Shown here in pieces: positions 1 to 8,252 of a stretch of DNA of 40,347 bases. The stretch covers positions 1-40,347 of the forward strand of contig JBIJCI010000010.1 of NCBI GenBank assembly GCA_044344715.1. Direction: 5' to 3'. The position numbers were made by a program, and so were the translations under genes. The notes beneath the pieces are model-generated. The model made no database searches and was not told where the DNA came from. It worked only from the letters and a program-made list of their open reading frames with translations. The DNA comes from F1-60-MAGs027 sp044344715. Lineage in GTDB: Bacteria > Actinomycetota > Acidimicrobiia > Acidimicrobiales > Ilumatobacteraceae. The stretch's first letter is position 1. Each line of letters begins with the position of its first letter.

Positions 1-492
1 GCGCACACCAACGGGGCGGATCATCATCGGGAACGGATCGAGCGCCGACCAGCCGAGGCGTCGGACGAAGCCACCGAACGACTCGCCGTTCGGAATCCCG
101 TACACGAGACCGGCACCGGCATCGGCGATCCGACGGTACGCGAGCTCGGCCAACCGCACGAACAAACCGCGGCCGCGGAATGCGGCGGCGGTGAGCGTGT
201 CGAACGACTGGTAGGCCGCCACCGCCCGGCCATCAACCTGGAACCTCGTCGGAAACGCCGCGTAGAGGGCGGCAGGTCCTGCGTGGAGACCCGCCTTGGT
301 ATGCGCGATGCAGACGTGCGCACCTCCGAGGTGCGAGAGGTACTGCCACCGGAGCAATTCGGCACTGCGGGTTTCACCCTGTTCGGCGAACATCCCACCG
401 ATCAACGAGACGACCTCCGGGGTGGCGGTTCCGGTCCACGCATCGAACTCGTCGTCGAGGCGCACGGTCACCGGTTCCCGCGGCACCGTCAT
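1..492 (-). CDS. GNAT-fold acyltransferase, cut off by the window edge
   Basis: The frame starts at ATG 490-492 and runs off the left edge, so about 164 residues are visible without the C-terminus. The segment FRGRGLFVRLAELAYRRI at about residues 105-122 is a GNAT acetyl-CoA-binding motif A (R-G-R-G followed by a helix). It is followed by a PNGESFGGFVRRLGW stretch, which is common in acetyltransferases of surface-polysaccharide clusters. The start overlaps the stop of the polysaccharide deacetylase by 4 bp (ATGA), so the two are probably translationally coupled and act on the same glycan. Substrate unknown. The GNAT call rests on motif A and context; the acyl-acceptor site is not visible. Confidence 0.7.
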   Translation of the reverse strand, partial: MTVPREPVTVRLDDEFDAWTGTATPEVVSLIGGMFAEQGETRSAELLRWQYLSHLGGAHVCIAHTKAGLHAGPAALYAAFPTRFQVDGRAVAAYQSFDTLTAAAFRGRGLFVRLAELAYRRIADAGAGLVYGIPNGESFGGFVRRLGWSALDPFPMMIRPVGVR

Positions 493-1382
493 GTCGCCTC
501 CCTGAACGTGAGCGACCGCAACTCACCGCGATGCACGAACTGCCCGGCGCTCGCCAGGATCGCACCGACCAGCTCGCGCTGACGGTGCCCGGTGACGAGG
601 TTGTGCGGGTGGAACCATAGGTGGGCGCACCCGCCCGATGCGGCGGCATGGGACATGATCCCGCGCCAGCGCCGTACCGTGACCGCGGGCGGGACCGCAC
701 GCCGCGGACCCGACCGCCAGTTGACGAAACGTCCCGGCGACACCAGGTCGTCCGCGCCGGCGACCTGGTCGGAAACGGCGCGCACGTTGAATTCGCCGAT
801 CACCGAGCGCAGGCGCTCGGTGAACGTCACCGGTTCGACGCTGCGACGGTGGCGGCGGATGCCGTAGCCGGGCAACAATCCGGAGTACGCGACCGCGTTG
901 CGCGGGTACACCATCGACTCGATACCCCAACCCGATTCGTTCGACGCATCCTGCATCGCCCGCAGTTCGCGATGCGCGGTCGGTTCGTCGACCCCAGGGA
1001 AATCGAACGGCAGGTGGGAGAAGCCGTGCGAGGCGAGTTCGTGACGATCCGACGCGAGCACCCGGGCGGGAAGGTCCTCGAGGAACCAGCCCTCCGTTCG
1101 TCCCGATCCCAGCGCCGTGCGCGGCGCGACGAGCCACCTGCGGTACGCCGGGTCGTCGGCGACGCTCCGAACGAACTCCTCCGTTCGTTCCCGGCCGGCA
1201 ACGAAGAGCCCGACGGTGGCGAAGGTGGCCCGCAGCCCGTGCTCGTCGAGCGTACGGAAGAGGAAGTCGTAGGCCTCCCGCAGGCTCCCGTCACGGATCG
1301 CCGTGTCGTCGACGATCCGCGGATCGTCGGCCCATCCCCACTTCCCCTCGCAGTCGAGGGAGATGAGGAGACTGCCGGTCAT
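489..1382 (-). CDS. Polysaccharide deacetylase-like protein (NodB-type fold)
   Basis: Predicted 297-residue soluble protein. The N-terminus SLLISLDCEGKWGW resembles motif 1 of NodB-type carbohydrate esterases, with Asp10 as likely metal or catalytic residue. HGFSH (His119, His123) is the typical metal-binding motif 2, and a WFHPHN stretch near the C-terminus supplies a late histidine. Such enzymes remove acetyl groups from N-acetylated sugars of surface polysaccharides. No signal peptide is seen, so it probably acts on cytoplasmic precursors. ATG 1382 is preferred because the family motif begins at once. A GTG at 1427 would add 15 Arg-rich residues. The gene lies 38 bp after the upstream acetyltransferase and overlaps the next by ATGA, forming a small operon. 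Exact substrate unknown. Confidence 0.82.
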   Translation of the reverse strand: MTGSLLISLDCEGKWGWADDPRIVDDTAIRDGSLREAYDFLFRTLDEHGLRATFATVGLFVAGRERTEEFVRSVADDPAYRRWLVAPRTALGSGRTEGWFLEDLPARVLASDRHELASHGFSHLPFDFPGVDEPTAHRELRAMQDASNESGWGIESMVYPRNAVAYSGLLPGYGIRRHRRSVEPVTFTERLRSVIGEFNVRAVSDQVAGADDLVSPGRFVNWRSGPRRAVPPAVTVRRWRGIMSHAAASGGCAHLWFHPHNLVTGHRQRELVGAILASAGQFVHRGELRSLTFREAT

Positions 1383-1420
1383 GCGTGATCGTCGGGAGCG
1401 GTCACCGCGGCGGGCACGAC

Positions 1421-1855
1421 TCACCACTCGAAGCGGTAGACGTTGGTATCGCGACGCGCGAACCCGATCCGCTGGTACAGCCGGTTCGCCGCCTCGCGAC
1501 TCGGTCGCGAGGTGAGATCGACGGTCTTCGCCCCGCGACGGCGTGCCTCGGCGAGTGCAGCCTGGTTGAGCGCTTCGCCGACGCCCCTGCCGCGCGCCGA
1601 TTCATCGACCACGACGTCCTCGATCCAGGCGCGCACCGCCGTCGGAATCCTGAAGATCGCGAGCGTGAGCAATCCGACGATTGCACCGTCGCTGCGCGCT
1701 GCGAAGAGCACGGTCGACTCCGCACCGACGATCTCCCCCAGTTCGGCACGGGTGATCGGCGCACTCGATGACGACAACTGCGGGATCAGACGGTGGCACG
1801 CGGCGACCACCTCGTCGGTCACCGCGACGACTGGCTCCACCACGACCGTCGACAT
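1421..1855 (-). CDS. GNAT family N-acetyltransferase
   Basis: 144 residues, the usual size of a single GNAT domain. Motif A is RGRGVGEALNQAAL at about residues 89-102, and the C-terminal SREAANRLYQRIGF is the classic motif B ending. This architecture transfers an acetyl group from acetyl-CoA to an amine of a small molecule or protein; substrate unknown. The ATG at 1855 is preceded by a possible -10 TACAGT (minus strand, 1870-1865) nine bases upstream, so the leader is very short. It is divergent from the PAC2 gene, sharing a 91-bp intergenic region, and is the first gene of the run towards the deacetylase. Confidence 0.88.
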   Translation of the reverse strand: MSTVVVEPVVAVTDEVVAACHRLIPQLSSSSAPITRAELGEIVGAESTVLFAARSDGAIVGLLTLAIFRIPTAVRAWIEDVVVDESARGRGVGEALNQAALAEARRRGAKTVDLTSRPSREAANRLYQRIGFARRDTNVYRFEW

Positions 1856-1946
1856 CGTCGAATAACTGTACCCCTCGAGCCCGATCCGTCGGAGCGTGAG
1901 TTCCCCGTGCCGTGCGTTGCGACCGACGGATAGGGTTCAGACCGAA

Positions 1947-2855
1947 ATGGCGGTCCCGTCGTCGGTGCACTGGTTGTCGAAACCGGCGTTGCGCAACCCC
2001 ACCCTCGTCAGTGCGTTCACGGGCTGGAACGACGCGGCCGACGCCGCATCGAGCGCGGTTCGCCACCTGATCGAGGGGTGGTCGGCAACACCGCTCGCCG
2101 AGATCAGTCCCGAGCCGTACACCGACTTCGCCACCATCCGTCCCCACGTGCGACTCGCCGACAACGGTGAGCGCAGGATCATGTGGCCCACCGTCTCGCT
2201 GTGGCACGTCACCGGGGCGGGTGGCGACGTCATCCTCTCGCTCGGTCCGGAACCGAGCCTCCAGTGGAAACGGTTCGCCGGCGACATGCTCGCGGTCGCC
2301 GAACACTTCAACGCGCGCATGTACCTGACTCTCGGGGCACTCCTCGCCGACGTTCCGCACCGCCGACCGGTGCAGCTCATCGGCACGGCCACCGACCCGG
2401 AGTTGATCGAGCGCTTCCACCTCAGGCGGTCGCGCTACGAAGGACCCACCGGCATCATCGGCGTACTGCACGACGAGTTCACGAGGGCGGCTCTGCCCTC
2501 GGCATCACTGTGGGCGGCGGTGCCGGCGTACGCATCGCAGGTGCCGTCACCGAAGGCTTCGCTCGCCCTGATGCGCCGTGCCTGCGAGATGATCGGTACA
2601 CCGGCGCCGGTCGGTGCGGTCATGCACCTCATCGAGCGCTACGAAGAGCAGGTCAACTCGTTGGTGAACGAGGACGACGACCTCGTCGAGTACGTGGAGC
2701 GGCTCGAGAACGCCACCGACCCCGCCATGGTGCTGAGCGACGAGGTGAGCGACGACCAGCTGCAGCTCGACTTCGGGAACGAGGCATCGGATGCCGACGC
2801 CGCCGAACTCGTCGACGAGGTGGAACGCTTCCTGCGCGAGCAGAACTCCGAGTAG
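1947..2855 (+). CDS. PAC2 family protein
   Basis: 302 residues. The N-terminal half carries the PAC2 (DUF75) pattern: LVSAFTGWNDAADAASSAVRHL followed by VILSLGPEPSLQW and a chain of alternating strands and helices. The family is named after the eukaryotic proteasome assembly chaperone 2, and actinobacteria that have a 20S proteasome usually carry one or two copies; a direct role in proteasome assembly is inferred, not shown here. The C-terminal 60 residues are strongly acidic and probably disordered (DDDLVEYVERLE, DADAAELVDEVERF). The chosen ATG follows a possible -10 TAGGGT (1931-1936) by ten bases, with no Shine-Dalgarno sequence. An in-frame upstream start at 1896 would add non-conserved residues. 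It converges with the NUDIX gene, 5 bp away. Confidence 0.85.
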   Translation: MAVPSSVHWLSKPALRNPTLVSAFTGWNDAADAASSAVRHLIEGWSATPLAEISPEPYTDFATIRPHVRLADNGERRIMWPTVSLWHVTGAGGDVILSLGPEPSLQWKRFAGDMLAVAEHFNARMYLTLGALLADVPHRRPVQLIGTATDPELIERFHLRRSRYEGPTGIIGVLHDEFTRAALPSASLWAAVPAYASQVPSPKASLALMRRACEMIGTPAPVGAVMHLIERYEEQVNSLVNEDDDLVEYVERLENATDPAMVLSDEVSDDQLQLDFGNEASDADAAELVDEVERFLREQNSE

Positions 2856-2860
2856 CCGGG

Positions 2861-3562
2861 TCAGTCCGCCCCGCCGCGCCACATCGGTGAGCGCGGCGCG
2901 TCGAACGTCGCGGCGAAGCGCTCGCCGTCGAGGGCGGCGAAGGCCCGTTCGGCCCACCACCCGGCACCGACCGTTCCGTCCGGAAGGCGGTCACGCGCGA
3001 ACCACCCGCAGCCGTCGGTTTCGAGCGGATGGGGCGTGAGCGTCCCGCCGGTTGCCCGGCAGTGGAAGAGCAGCATGTACATCCCGAACTTCGTGAATCC
3101 CATCCGCATTCCGTCGACGACGCCGAGCAACTGCACGGGTTCGCACCGGATGCCGGTTTCCTCGTGCACCTCCTTCACGACCACCTCCGCCGCGGAGTAG
3201 CCGACGTCGGCCCATCCGGTCGGGTACAGCCATGCCCCACCGGGCTTGCGCTTCACGAGCAACAGCTCGTTGTCGTCGTTGCCGACGATCGCCCCGATGG
3301 CGACCTTCGGTGTGACGTAACCGGGGATTCCCTCACCGATGTTGTCCATCCACTCCTGCACGTAGTGCCCGCGCTCGCGCCGTAGTTCCCCCGCCTCCTC
3401 CAGCGTCGCCTTGATGTCGGCCGCCACGGCCAGGACCTCCTCGTAACGCTCGCGCTCGTAGAGGTTCGCGGTGAACGCGAGCCCGGTTCGCGCGATCGCC
3501 GCGAGCGACTCGCTCCAGCGCGCCAGCTGGCCCTCCAATCGTTGCGGCTCTTCCCCCGGCAC
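2861..3562 (-). CDS. NUDIX hydrolase with N-terminal helical domain
   Basis: 233 residues with two parts. Residues ~10-60 (SLAAIARTGLAFT, YERERYEEVLAVAADI) match the helical NUDIX N-terminal domain (PF12535 type) of ADP-ribose/nucleoside-diphosphate hydrolases. The catalytic domain then carries the Nudix box GWADVGYSAAEVVVKEVHEE, whose core KEVHEETG keeps the metal-binding glutamates; the first glutamate of the canonical box is replaced by tyrosine. Probable reaction: hydrolysis of a nucleoside diphosphate linked to X. The gene follows glnD by 24 bp, but a TATCGT -10 element lies exactly seven bases before the GTG start, so it may also be transcribed alone as a leaderless mRNA. Substrate not predictable. 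Confidence 0.87.
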   Translation of the reverse strand: MPGEEPQRLEGQLARWSESLAAIARTGLAFTANLYERERYEEVLAVAADIKATLEEAGELRRERGHYVQEWMDNIGEGIPGYVTPKVAIGAIVGNDDNELLLVKRKPGGAWLYPTGWADVGYSAAEVVVKEVHEETGIRCEPVQLLGVVDGMRMGFTKFGMYMLLFHCRATGGTLTPHPLETDGCGWFARDRLPDGTVGAGWWAERAFAALDGERFAATFDAPRSPMWRGGAD

Positions 3563-3569
3563 CGGGCCG

Positions 3570-3575
3570 ACGATA
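3570..3575 (-). promoter_or_regulatory. Putative leaderless -10 of the NUDIX gene
   Basis: Minus-strand TATCGT followed by 7 bases and then GTG 3562-3560. Transcription would begin at or next to the start codon; no Shine-Dalgarno sequence intervenes. Confidence 0.55.
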
Positions 3576-3586
3576 CCCGAACCTCC

Positions 3587-5839
3587 CTACGCGACCGCCC
3601 GCAGGATCAGCGCCGCGAGGTCGCGCCGTCTTCGTTCGTCGGTCACGAGCCGGCCGTCGCCGTGTCGGACGTAGAAGGTGTCGACCACGTTGTCGCCGAG
3701 CGTCACGATTCGGGCGTGGCGGATGTCGAGCGCCTCGTCGGCGAACACCTTGCTGATTGCACGCAACAACCCGACCCGGTCGGGTGCGTGCACCTCGATC
3801 ACCGTCGCGTTCGACGACGCCCCGTCGTCGAACCGAACCTCCGGAGGCTGGGGCCCGAGCGCGGATTCGCGACGACGGCGCGAGTACGTGGCCGCCCGCT
3901 CGCGCAGCCGCGCATCCACGTCCATGCCGCCGTCGAACGCAGCGTGCACGTCGCGGAGCACACCGGTCCAGCCGTCGCGCGGCACCTCCCTCAGCCGGAA
4001 CCGGGAGGCGGCCATCCCTTGTTCGTCGCTGTGGGCCTCGGCGGAGAGGATGTCGAGTCCGTGCACGGCGAGCACCCCGGCAACCGAGGTGAACAATCCG
4101 GGGCGGTCGGGGCTCACCACGGTGACGGTGTCGCCGTCGGCACGGACGTCGCGCCCGCCGCGCGCCATCGCCGCCAACGTCCCGGCGTCGGGGAACAGGC
4201 GCCACGTGGATGGGTCGACCGGCTCGCCGGCCAGTCGTTGTGCCACCCGTGCCACGAGGGTGCATACCAGATCCCGTTTCCATCCGCCCCAAGCGGTCGG
4301 TCCGGTCGCGAGGGCGTCGGCCTCGGTCAGCGCGTCGAGGAGTTGCAGCATCGCGACGTCGCCCACCTTCTCCGCGACGAACTCGATCGTCGCGTCGTCC
4401 GAGACGTCGCGCCGGGTCGCCACGTCGGGTAGGAGGAGGTGGTGTTCGATGAGGGCCTGCACGGTCGCCACGTCATCGTCCTGCAGGCCCATCCGCGGAC
4501 CGATGTCGGCGAACAGCCGCAGACCCGCCTCGGTGTGGTCACCGGGATACCCCTTGCCCAGGTCGTGGAACAACGCGCCGAGGACGAGCAGGTCCGGCCG
4601 GGCGACGCGTTCCGACAACGCGGCCGCGTTGGCCGCGGTCTGCCAGAGATGACGGTCGACCGTGTACCGGTGGAAGGCGTTCCGTTGCGGTCGGCACCGC
4701 ACCGCACTCCACTCGGGGATCACCCGGCTCACGAGGTCGTGCTGCTCGAGCGACTCCCACACCGGGATCGCCCGTTCGCCCTCGAGGAGGAGTGCCACGA
4801 GGTCGTCGCTCGCGCCCGCCGGCCACGGTGACGGCCACGTCCCGGCGGAACGACCGAGACGCTCGAGCGAGTCCCGGTCGATGCGCACGGCGTTGCGAGC
4901 TGCCGCCGTCGCGACGCGCAGCACCAACGTCGGGTCGCCGGCCGGGTCGGCATCCTGCGCCAGCCGTACCTCGCCGTCGACCAGCGACACCGCCGGAGCG
5001 ATCGGCTGCGGACGGCGCGACCGTCGCGGAGGATCCAGTCGTGACCAGGCGTCGGCGGTGATCCACATGACCCGTCGACCGACGGATGCGACCGACGCCA
5101 TGAGTTCGTCGTCGTCGCGGAACCCGGCCGCACGTGCCACCGGCGACTGGTCCTGCAGGTGCAGCACGTCGCCCGGTCGTCGTGTCGAGTCGTGCAGGGC
5201 CACCCGGATCCGCAGCAACTCGTCGTTGCACTCGGCCAGCTCGTGGCGGTCCCGGTCGGGGATGCGGAACCCCGCGGCCTCGGCCCACCACATCGCCTGG
5301 ATGTCGCGGAGTCCGCCGAGTCCGTCCTTCAGGTCGGGTTCGAGCAGGTAGGCAACCTCGCCGGCCAGTCGGTGGCGCTCGACGACGCTGGCGTGCAGAC
5401 GCCCGATCCATTCCCGGCCTTCCCGGCGCAGCACCGCGTGCGACTTCGCGACGATCCGCTCGCCGAACACGGAGTCGCCGGCGATGACGCGGGCCGGCAC
5501 CATCGCCGTCGCGGCGTCGAGGTCGGTACGAACCATGTTCAGTGCGTCGCGCTTCGTCCGTACGGCGTGGCCGACCTTGCGTCCGGCATCCCACAACGGA
5601 TACCAGAGCGAACGGACGAACTCCGGATCGATCGTCCGGGCATCGTGCACCAGCAACACGTCGAGGTCGCTGAACGGCGCGAGCTCCCGGCGACCGTAAC
5701 CGCCGACGGCCAGCAGGGCGATCCGCCCGCGCGGAGCGTGCGACTCGACCGCCGATTCGTACACCCGGCGCAGCTCGGCGTCGGTGCGGTCGCTGAGTTC
5801 CCGCCAGGGCCGGGGTCGCTCCACGCCCTGCACCGGCAT
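3587..5839 (-). CDS. glnD: GlnD-type PII nucleotidyltransferase
   Basis: 750 residues, shorter than the ~890 of E. coli GlnD but with the full domain order. The nucleotidyltransferase core has GGYGRRELAPFSDLDVLL at residues 46-63. A helical GlnE/GlnD linker follows, then an HD phosphohydrolase domain with LFHDLGKGYPGDH, and two C-terminal ACT domains (SPDRPGLFTSVAGVL and APDRVGLLRAISKVF). The enzyme modifies and demodifies PII signalling protein in response to nitrogen status; in actinobacteria the modification is known to be adenylylation. No amtB or glnK adjoins it, which is unusual since these often form one operon. Here it starts 2 bp after the alaX stop, inside the groEL transcription unit. 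Confidence 0.93.
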   Translation of the reverse strand: MPVQGVERPRPWRELSDRTDAELRRVYESAVESHAPRGRIALLAVGGYGRRELAPFSDLDVLLVHDARTIDPEFVRSLWYPLWDAGRKVGHAVRTKRDALNMVRTDLDAATAMVPARVIAGDSVFGERIVAKSHAVLRREGREWIGRLHASVVERHRLAGEVAYLLEPDLKDGLGGLRDIQAMWWAEAAGFRIPDRDRHELAECNDELLRIRVALHDSTRRPGDVLHLQDQSPVARAAGFRDDDELMASVASVGRRVMWITADAWSRLDPPRRSRRPQPIAPAVSLVDGEVRLAQDADPAGDPTLVLRVATAAARNAVRIDRDSLERLGRSAGTWPSPWPAGASDDLVALLLEGERAIPVWESLEQHDLVSRVIPEWSAVRCRPQRNAFHRYTVDRHLWQTAANAAALSERVARPDLLVLGALFHDLGKGYPGDHTEAGLRLFADIGPRMGLQDDDVATVQALIEHHLLLPDVATRRDVSDDATIEFVAEKVGDVAMLQLLDALTEADALATGPTAWGGWKRDLVCTLVARVAQRLAGEPVDPSTWRLFPDAGTLAAMARGGRDVRADGDTVTVVSPDRPGLFTSVAGVLAVHGLDILSAEAHSDEQGMAASRFRLREVPRDGWTGVLRDVHAAFDGGMDVDARLRERAATYSRRRRESALGPQPPEVRFDDGASSNATVIEVHAPDRVGLLRAISKVFADEALDIRHARIVTLGDNVVDTFYVRHGDGRLVTDERRRRDLAALILRAVA

Positions 5840-5841
5840 CG

Positions 5842-6537
5842 TCAGCCGATTTCGACGCGGAGTCGCTTGTTGCCCTTGCCCTTGCTCTCCGTCTTCACCA
5901 CCCGGAAGGTACCAACCTCACCGGTCGAGCGGACGTGGGTTCCCCCGTCGGCTTGCTTGTCGAGCCCGACGATGTCGACCACCCGGATCTCACGGACCGT
6001 CTCGGGGATCAGCGACACCTTCGTACGGATGAGGTCCTCGTCCATGACCGCGGTCTCCCGCGGCAGGAACGACACCTCGATCGGGTGGTTGCGCGCGATC
6101 GCCTCGTTCACGAGTTGCTCGACACGTGACGCGAAACCCTCCGGCAACGGGTCGAACTCGAAGTCCATTCGTGCGGCGAGCGGCTCCATGTTGCCGCCGG
6201 TGACCGGCACCCGCCACTCGTTCCAGATCACCCCGCACAGCACGTGCAGCGCGGTGTGCGTGCGCATCAGGCGGTGGCGGCGGTCCCAGTCGAGTTCACC
6301 GTGCACCGTGGTCCCCTCCCCCGGGGCATCACCGGCGACCGAGTGCCAGACGAGCTCACTCTCCTTGCGGACGTCGGTGACGGCGAGACCGTCGATCGTT
6401 CCGGTGTCGTGCGGTTGACCGCCACCGGTCGGATAGAAGAGAGTTCGGTCGAGCGCAACCGCGCCGTCGCGGCGCGCGACAACCCTCGCCTCGAACGACG
6501 CGAGGTACGCGTCGCGCAAGTAGAGCAGTTCGGTCAG
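5842..6537 (-). CDS. AlaX-type trans-editing protein (mischarged tRNA-Ala deacylase)
   Basis: 231 residues from the proposed CTG start, 225 from the TTG at 6519. It matches the free-standing editing domain of alanyl-tRNA synthetase, which hydrolyses Ser- or Gly-tRNA(Ala). Visible are LFYPTGGGQPHDTG, the zinc motif HTALH (His94 and His98, CTG numbering) and QADGGTHV near residue 195. In the last motif the usual zinc cysteine of C-x-x-x-H is aspartate (Asp197), with His201 kept. Family N-termini begin close to TELLYLRDAYL; those residues are encoded only if translation starts at CTG 6537-6535, which overlaps the groEL stop as CTGA. The next gene, glnD, follows after 2 bp. Confidence 0.88.
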   Translation of the reverse strand: MTELLYLRDAYLASFEARVVARRDGAVALDRTLFYPTGGGQPHDTGTIDGLAVTDVRKESELVWHSVAGDAPGEGTTVHGELDWDRRHRLMRTHTALHVLCGVIWNEWRVPVTGGNMEPLAARMDFEFDPLPEGFASRVEQLVNEAIARNHPIEVSFLPRETAVMDEDLIRTKVSLIPETVREIRVVDIVGLDKQADGGTHVRSTGEVGTFRVVKTESKGKGNKRLRVEIG

Positions 6538-8159
6538 TAGTCGTCCATGCCGTGGTCGTGGTCGTGACCACCCGCGGCCGGCTCCTCTGGCTTGTCGGCA
6601 ATCACTACCTCGGTCGTGAGGAAGAGGGCGGCGATCGATGCGGCGTTCTGCAGCGCCGAACGCGTCACCTTCGCGGCGTCGATGACGCCGATCGCGACGA
6701 GGTCCTCGTACTCACCGGTTGCGGCGTTGAGTCCCTCGGCTCCCTTCAGACCCTTCACGCGCTCGACCACGACTCCGCCCTCGAGGCCGGCGTTCTCGGC
6801 GATCTGCTTGAGCGGGGCCTCGAGCGACTTCGCGACCATGCGGGCGCCGGTCGCTTCGTCGCCGACCATCGACTCGACGACCTTCAGCACCGCGGCCTGC
6901 GAACGCAGTAGCGCCACGCCGCCGCCGGGCACGACACCCTCCTCGATCGCCGCCTTGGTGGTGCTCACGGCGTCCTCGATGCGGTGCTTCTTCTCCTTCA
7001 GCTCCACCTCGGTCGCGGCTCCGACCTTCAGCACGGCCACGCCACCGGAGAGCTTGGCCAGGCGTTCCTGCAACTTCTCGCGGTCGTAGTCGCTGTCGGT
7101 GTTGTCGATCTCGGTCTTGATCTGGCTGATGCGTCCGTTGATGTCCGCCTCGTCACCGGCGCCCTCGATGATCGTGGTCTCGTCCTTGGTGATGACCACC
7201 TTCTTCGCCCGACCGAGCAGGTCGAGGGTCGCGTTCTCCAACTTGAGACCGACCTCCTCGCTCACCACCTGGCCGCGGGTGAGGATCGCCATGTCCTGCA
7301 GCATCGCCTTGCGTCGGTCACCGAAACCCGGCGCCTTGATCGCAACGCTCTTGAACGTGCCGCGGATCTTGTTGACGACCAGCGTGGCGAGGGCCTCGCC
7401 CTCGACGTCCTCGGCGATGATGACCAACTGCTTGCCCGCCTGCATCACCTTTTCGAGCACCGGGAGCAGGTCGCGAACCGCCGACACCTTGCCACCGAGG
7501 AACAGGATGTACGGATCCTCGATCACCGCCTCCATGCGGTCGGTGTCGGTGACGAAGTACGGCGAGATGTAGCCCTTGTCGAAGCGCATGCCCTCGACGA
7601 GGTCCATCTCGATGCCGAAGGTCTGGCTCTCCTCGACGGTGATCACGCCGTCCTTGCCGACCTTGTCGATCGCCTCGGAAATCCGCTGACCGATCTCGGG
7701 GTCGGCGGCGGAGATCGACGCCACCTGTGCGATCTGCGACTTGTTGTCGACCTCCTTGGCGAGCGACTTGATGCTGGCCACGGCGGCCTCGACGGCCTTC
7801 TCGATTCCGCGCTTCAGGCTCATCGGGTTGGCACCGGCCGCGACGTTGCGCAGACCTTCGTGCACCATCGCCCAGGCGAGCACCGTGGCGGTGGTGGTGC
7901 CGTCACCGGCGACGTCGTCGGTCTTCTTCGCCACTTCCTTCACCAGCTCGGCGCCGATGCGCTCGTAGGGATCCTCGAGTTCGATCTCCTTGGCGATCGA
8001 GACACCGTCGTTGGTGATGGTGGGTGCGCCCCACTTCTTGTCGAGCACGACGTTGCGACCCTTGGGTCCCAGCGTCACGCGGACGGCGTCGGCGAGTTGG
8101 TTCATGCCGGATTCCAGGCCGCGGCGGGCTGCTTCGTGGAAGAGGATGATTTTGGGCAT
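6534..8159 (-). CDS. groEL: 60-kDa chaperonin GroEL with His-rich tail
   Basis: 541 residues. ATP-dependent protein-folding chamber subunit. Conserved segments include VTLGPKGRNVVLDKKWGAP, the ATP-site GDGTTTATVLA near residue 87, and EEGVVPGGGVALLR. The C-terminus is GGHDHDHGMDDY, a His-rich tail typical of the actinobacterial GroEL2 class rather than the GGM repeat of the classical form. No groES precedes it, again as for stand-alone GroEL2. The start at ATG 8159 has a strong ribosome-binding site (AAAGGAG, about 6 bases upstream), unlike most genes here. A CIRCE operator lies 63 bp upstream. alaX, glnD and the NUDIX gene follow with overlaps or tiny gaps. Confidence 0.97.
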   Translation of the reverse strand: MPKIILFHEAARRGLESGMNQLADAVRVTLGPKGRNVVLDKKWGAPTITNDGVSIAKEIELEDPYERIGAELVKEVAKKTDDVAGDGTTTATVLAWAMVHEGLRNVAAGANPMSLKRGIEKAVEAAVASIKSLAKEVDNKSQIAQVASISAADPEIGQRISEAIDKVGKDGVITVEESQTFGIEMDLVEGMRFDKGYISPYFVTDTDRMEAVIEDPYILFLGGKVSAVRDLLPVLEKVMQAGKQLVIIAEDVEGEALATLVVNKIRGTFKSVAIKAPGFGDRRKAMLQDMAILTRGQVVSEEVGLKLENATLDLLGRAKKVVITKDETTIIEGAGDEADINGRISQIKTEIDNTDSDYDREKLQERLAKLSGGVAVLKVGAATEVELKEKKHRIEDAVSTTKAAIEEGVVPGGGVALLRSQAAVLKVVESMVGDEATGARMVAKSLEAPLKQIAENAGLEGGVVVERVKGLKGAEGLNAATGEYEDLVAIGVIDAAKVTRSALQNAASIAALFLTTEVVIADKPEEPAAGGHDHDHGMDDY

Positions 8160-8203
8160 CGGCGTCTCCTTTGTGGGATGAACGTGGGATGTTTCTGGGG
8201 GTA

Positions 8204-8219
8204 CCTTTCGCGGGAAAGG
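8204..8219 (-). repeat. Small inverted repeat in the groEL 5' leader
   Basis: CCTTTC and GAAAGG arms of 6 bp around a 4-base loop, between the CIRCE element and the ribosome-binding site. It could form a leader hairpin; function unknown. Confidence 0.4.
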
Positions 8220-8221
8220 CG

Positions 8222-8248
8222 TTAGCACTCTACCGACGAGACTGCTAA
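8222..8248 (-). promoter_or_regulatory. CIRCE operator of groEL (HrcA site)
   Basis: Left arm TTAGCACTC, 9-base spacer, right arm GACTGCTAA. The consensus is TTAGCACTC-N9-GAGTGCTAA, so only one base differs. It is the binding site of the heat-shock repressor HrcA. A TAGAGT hexamer (minus strand, 8232-8227) lies inside it and could be the -10 box, so repressor binding would block the promoter directly. Confidence 0.93.
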
Positions 8249-8252
8249 CCGA

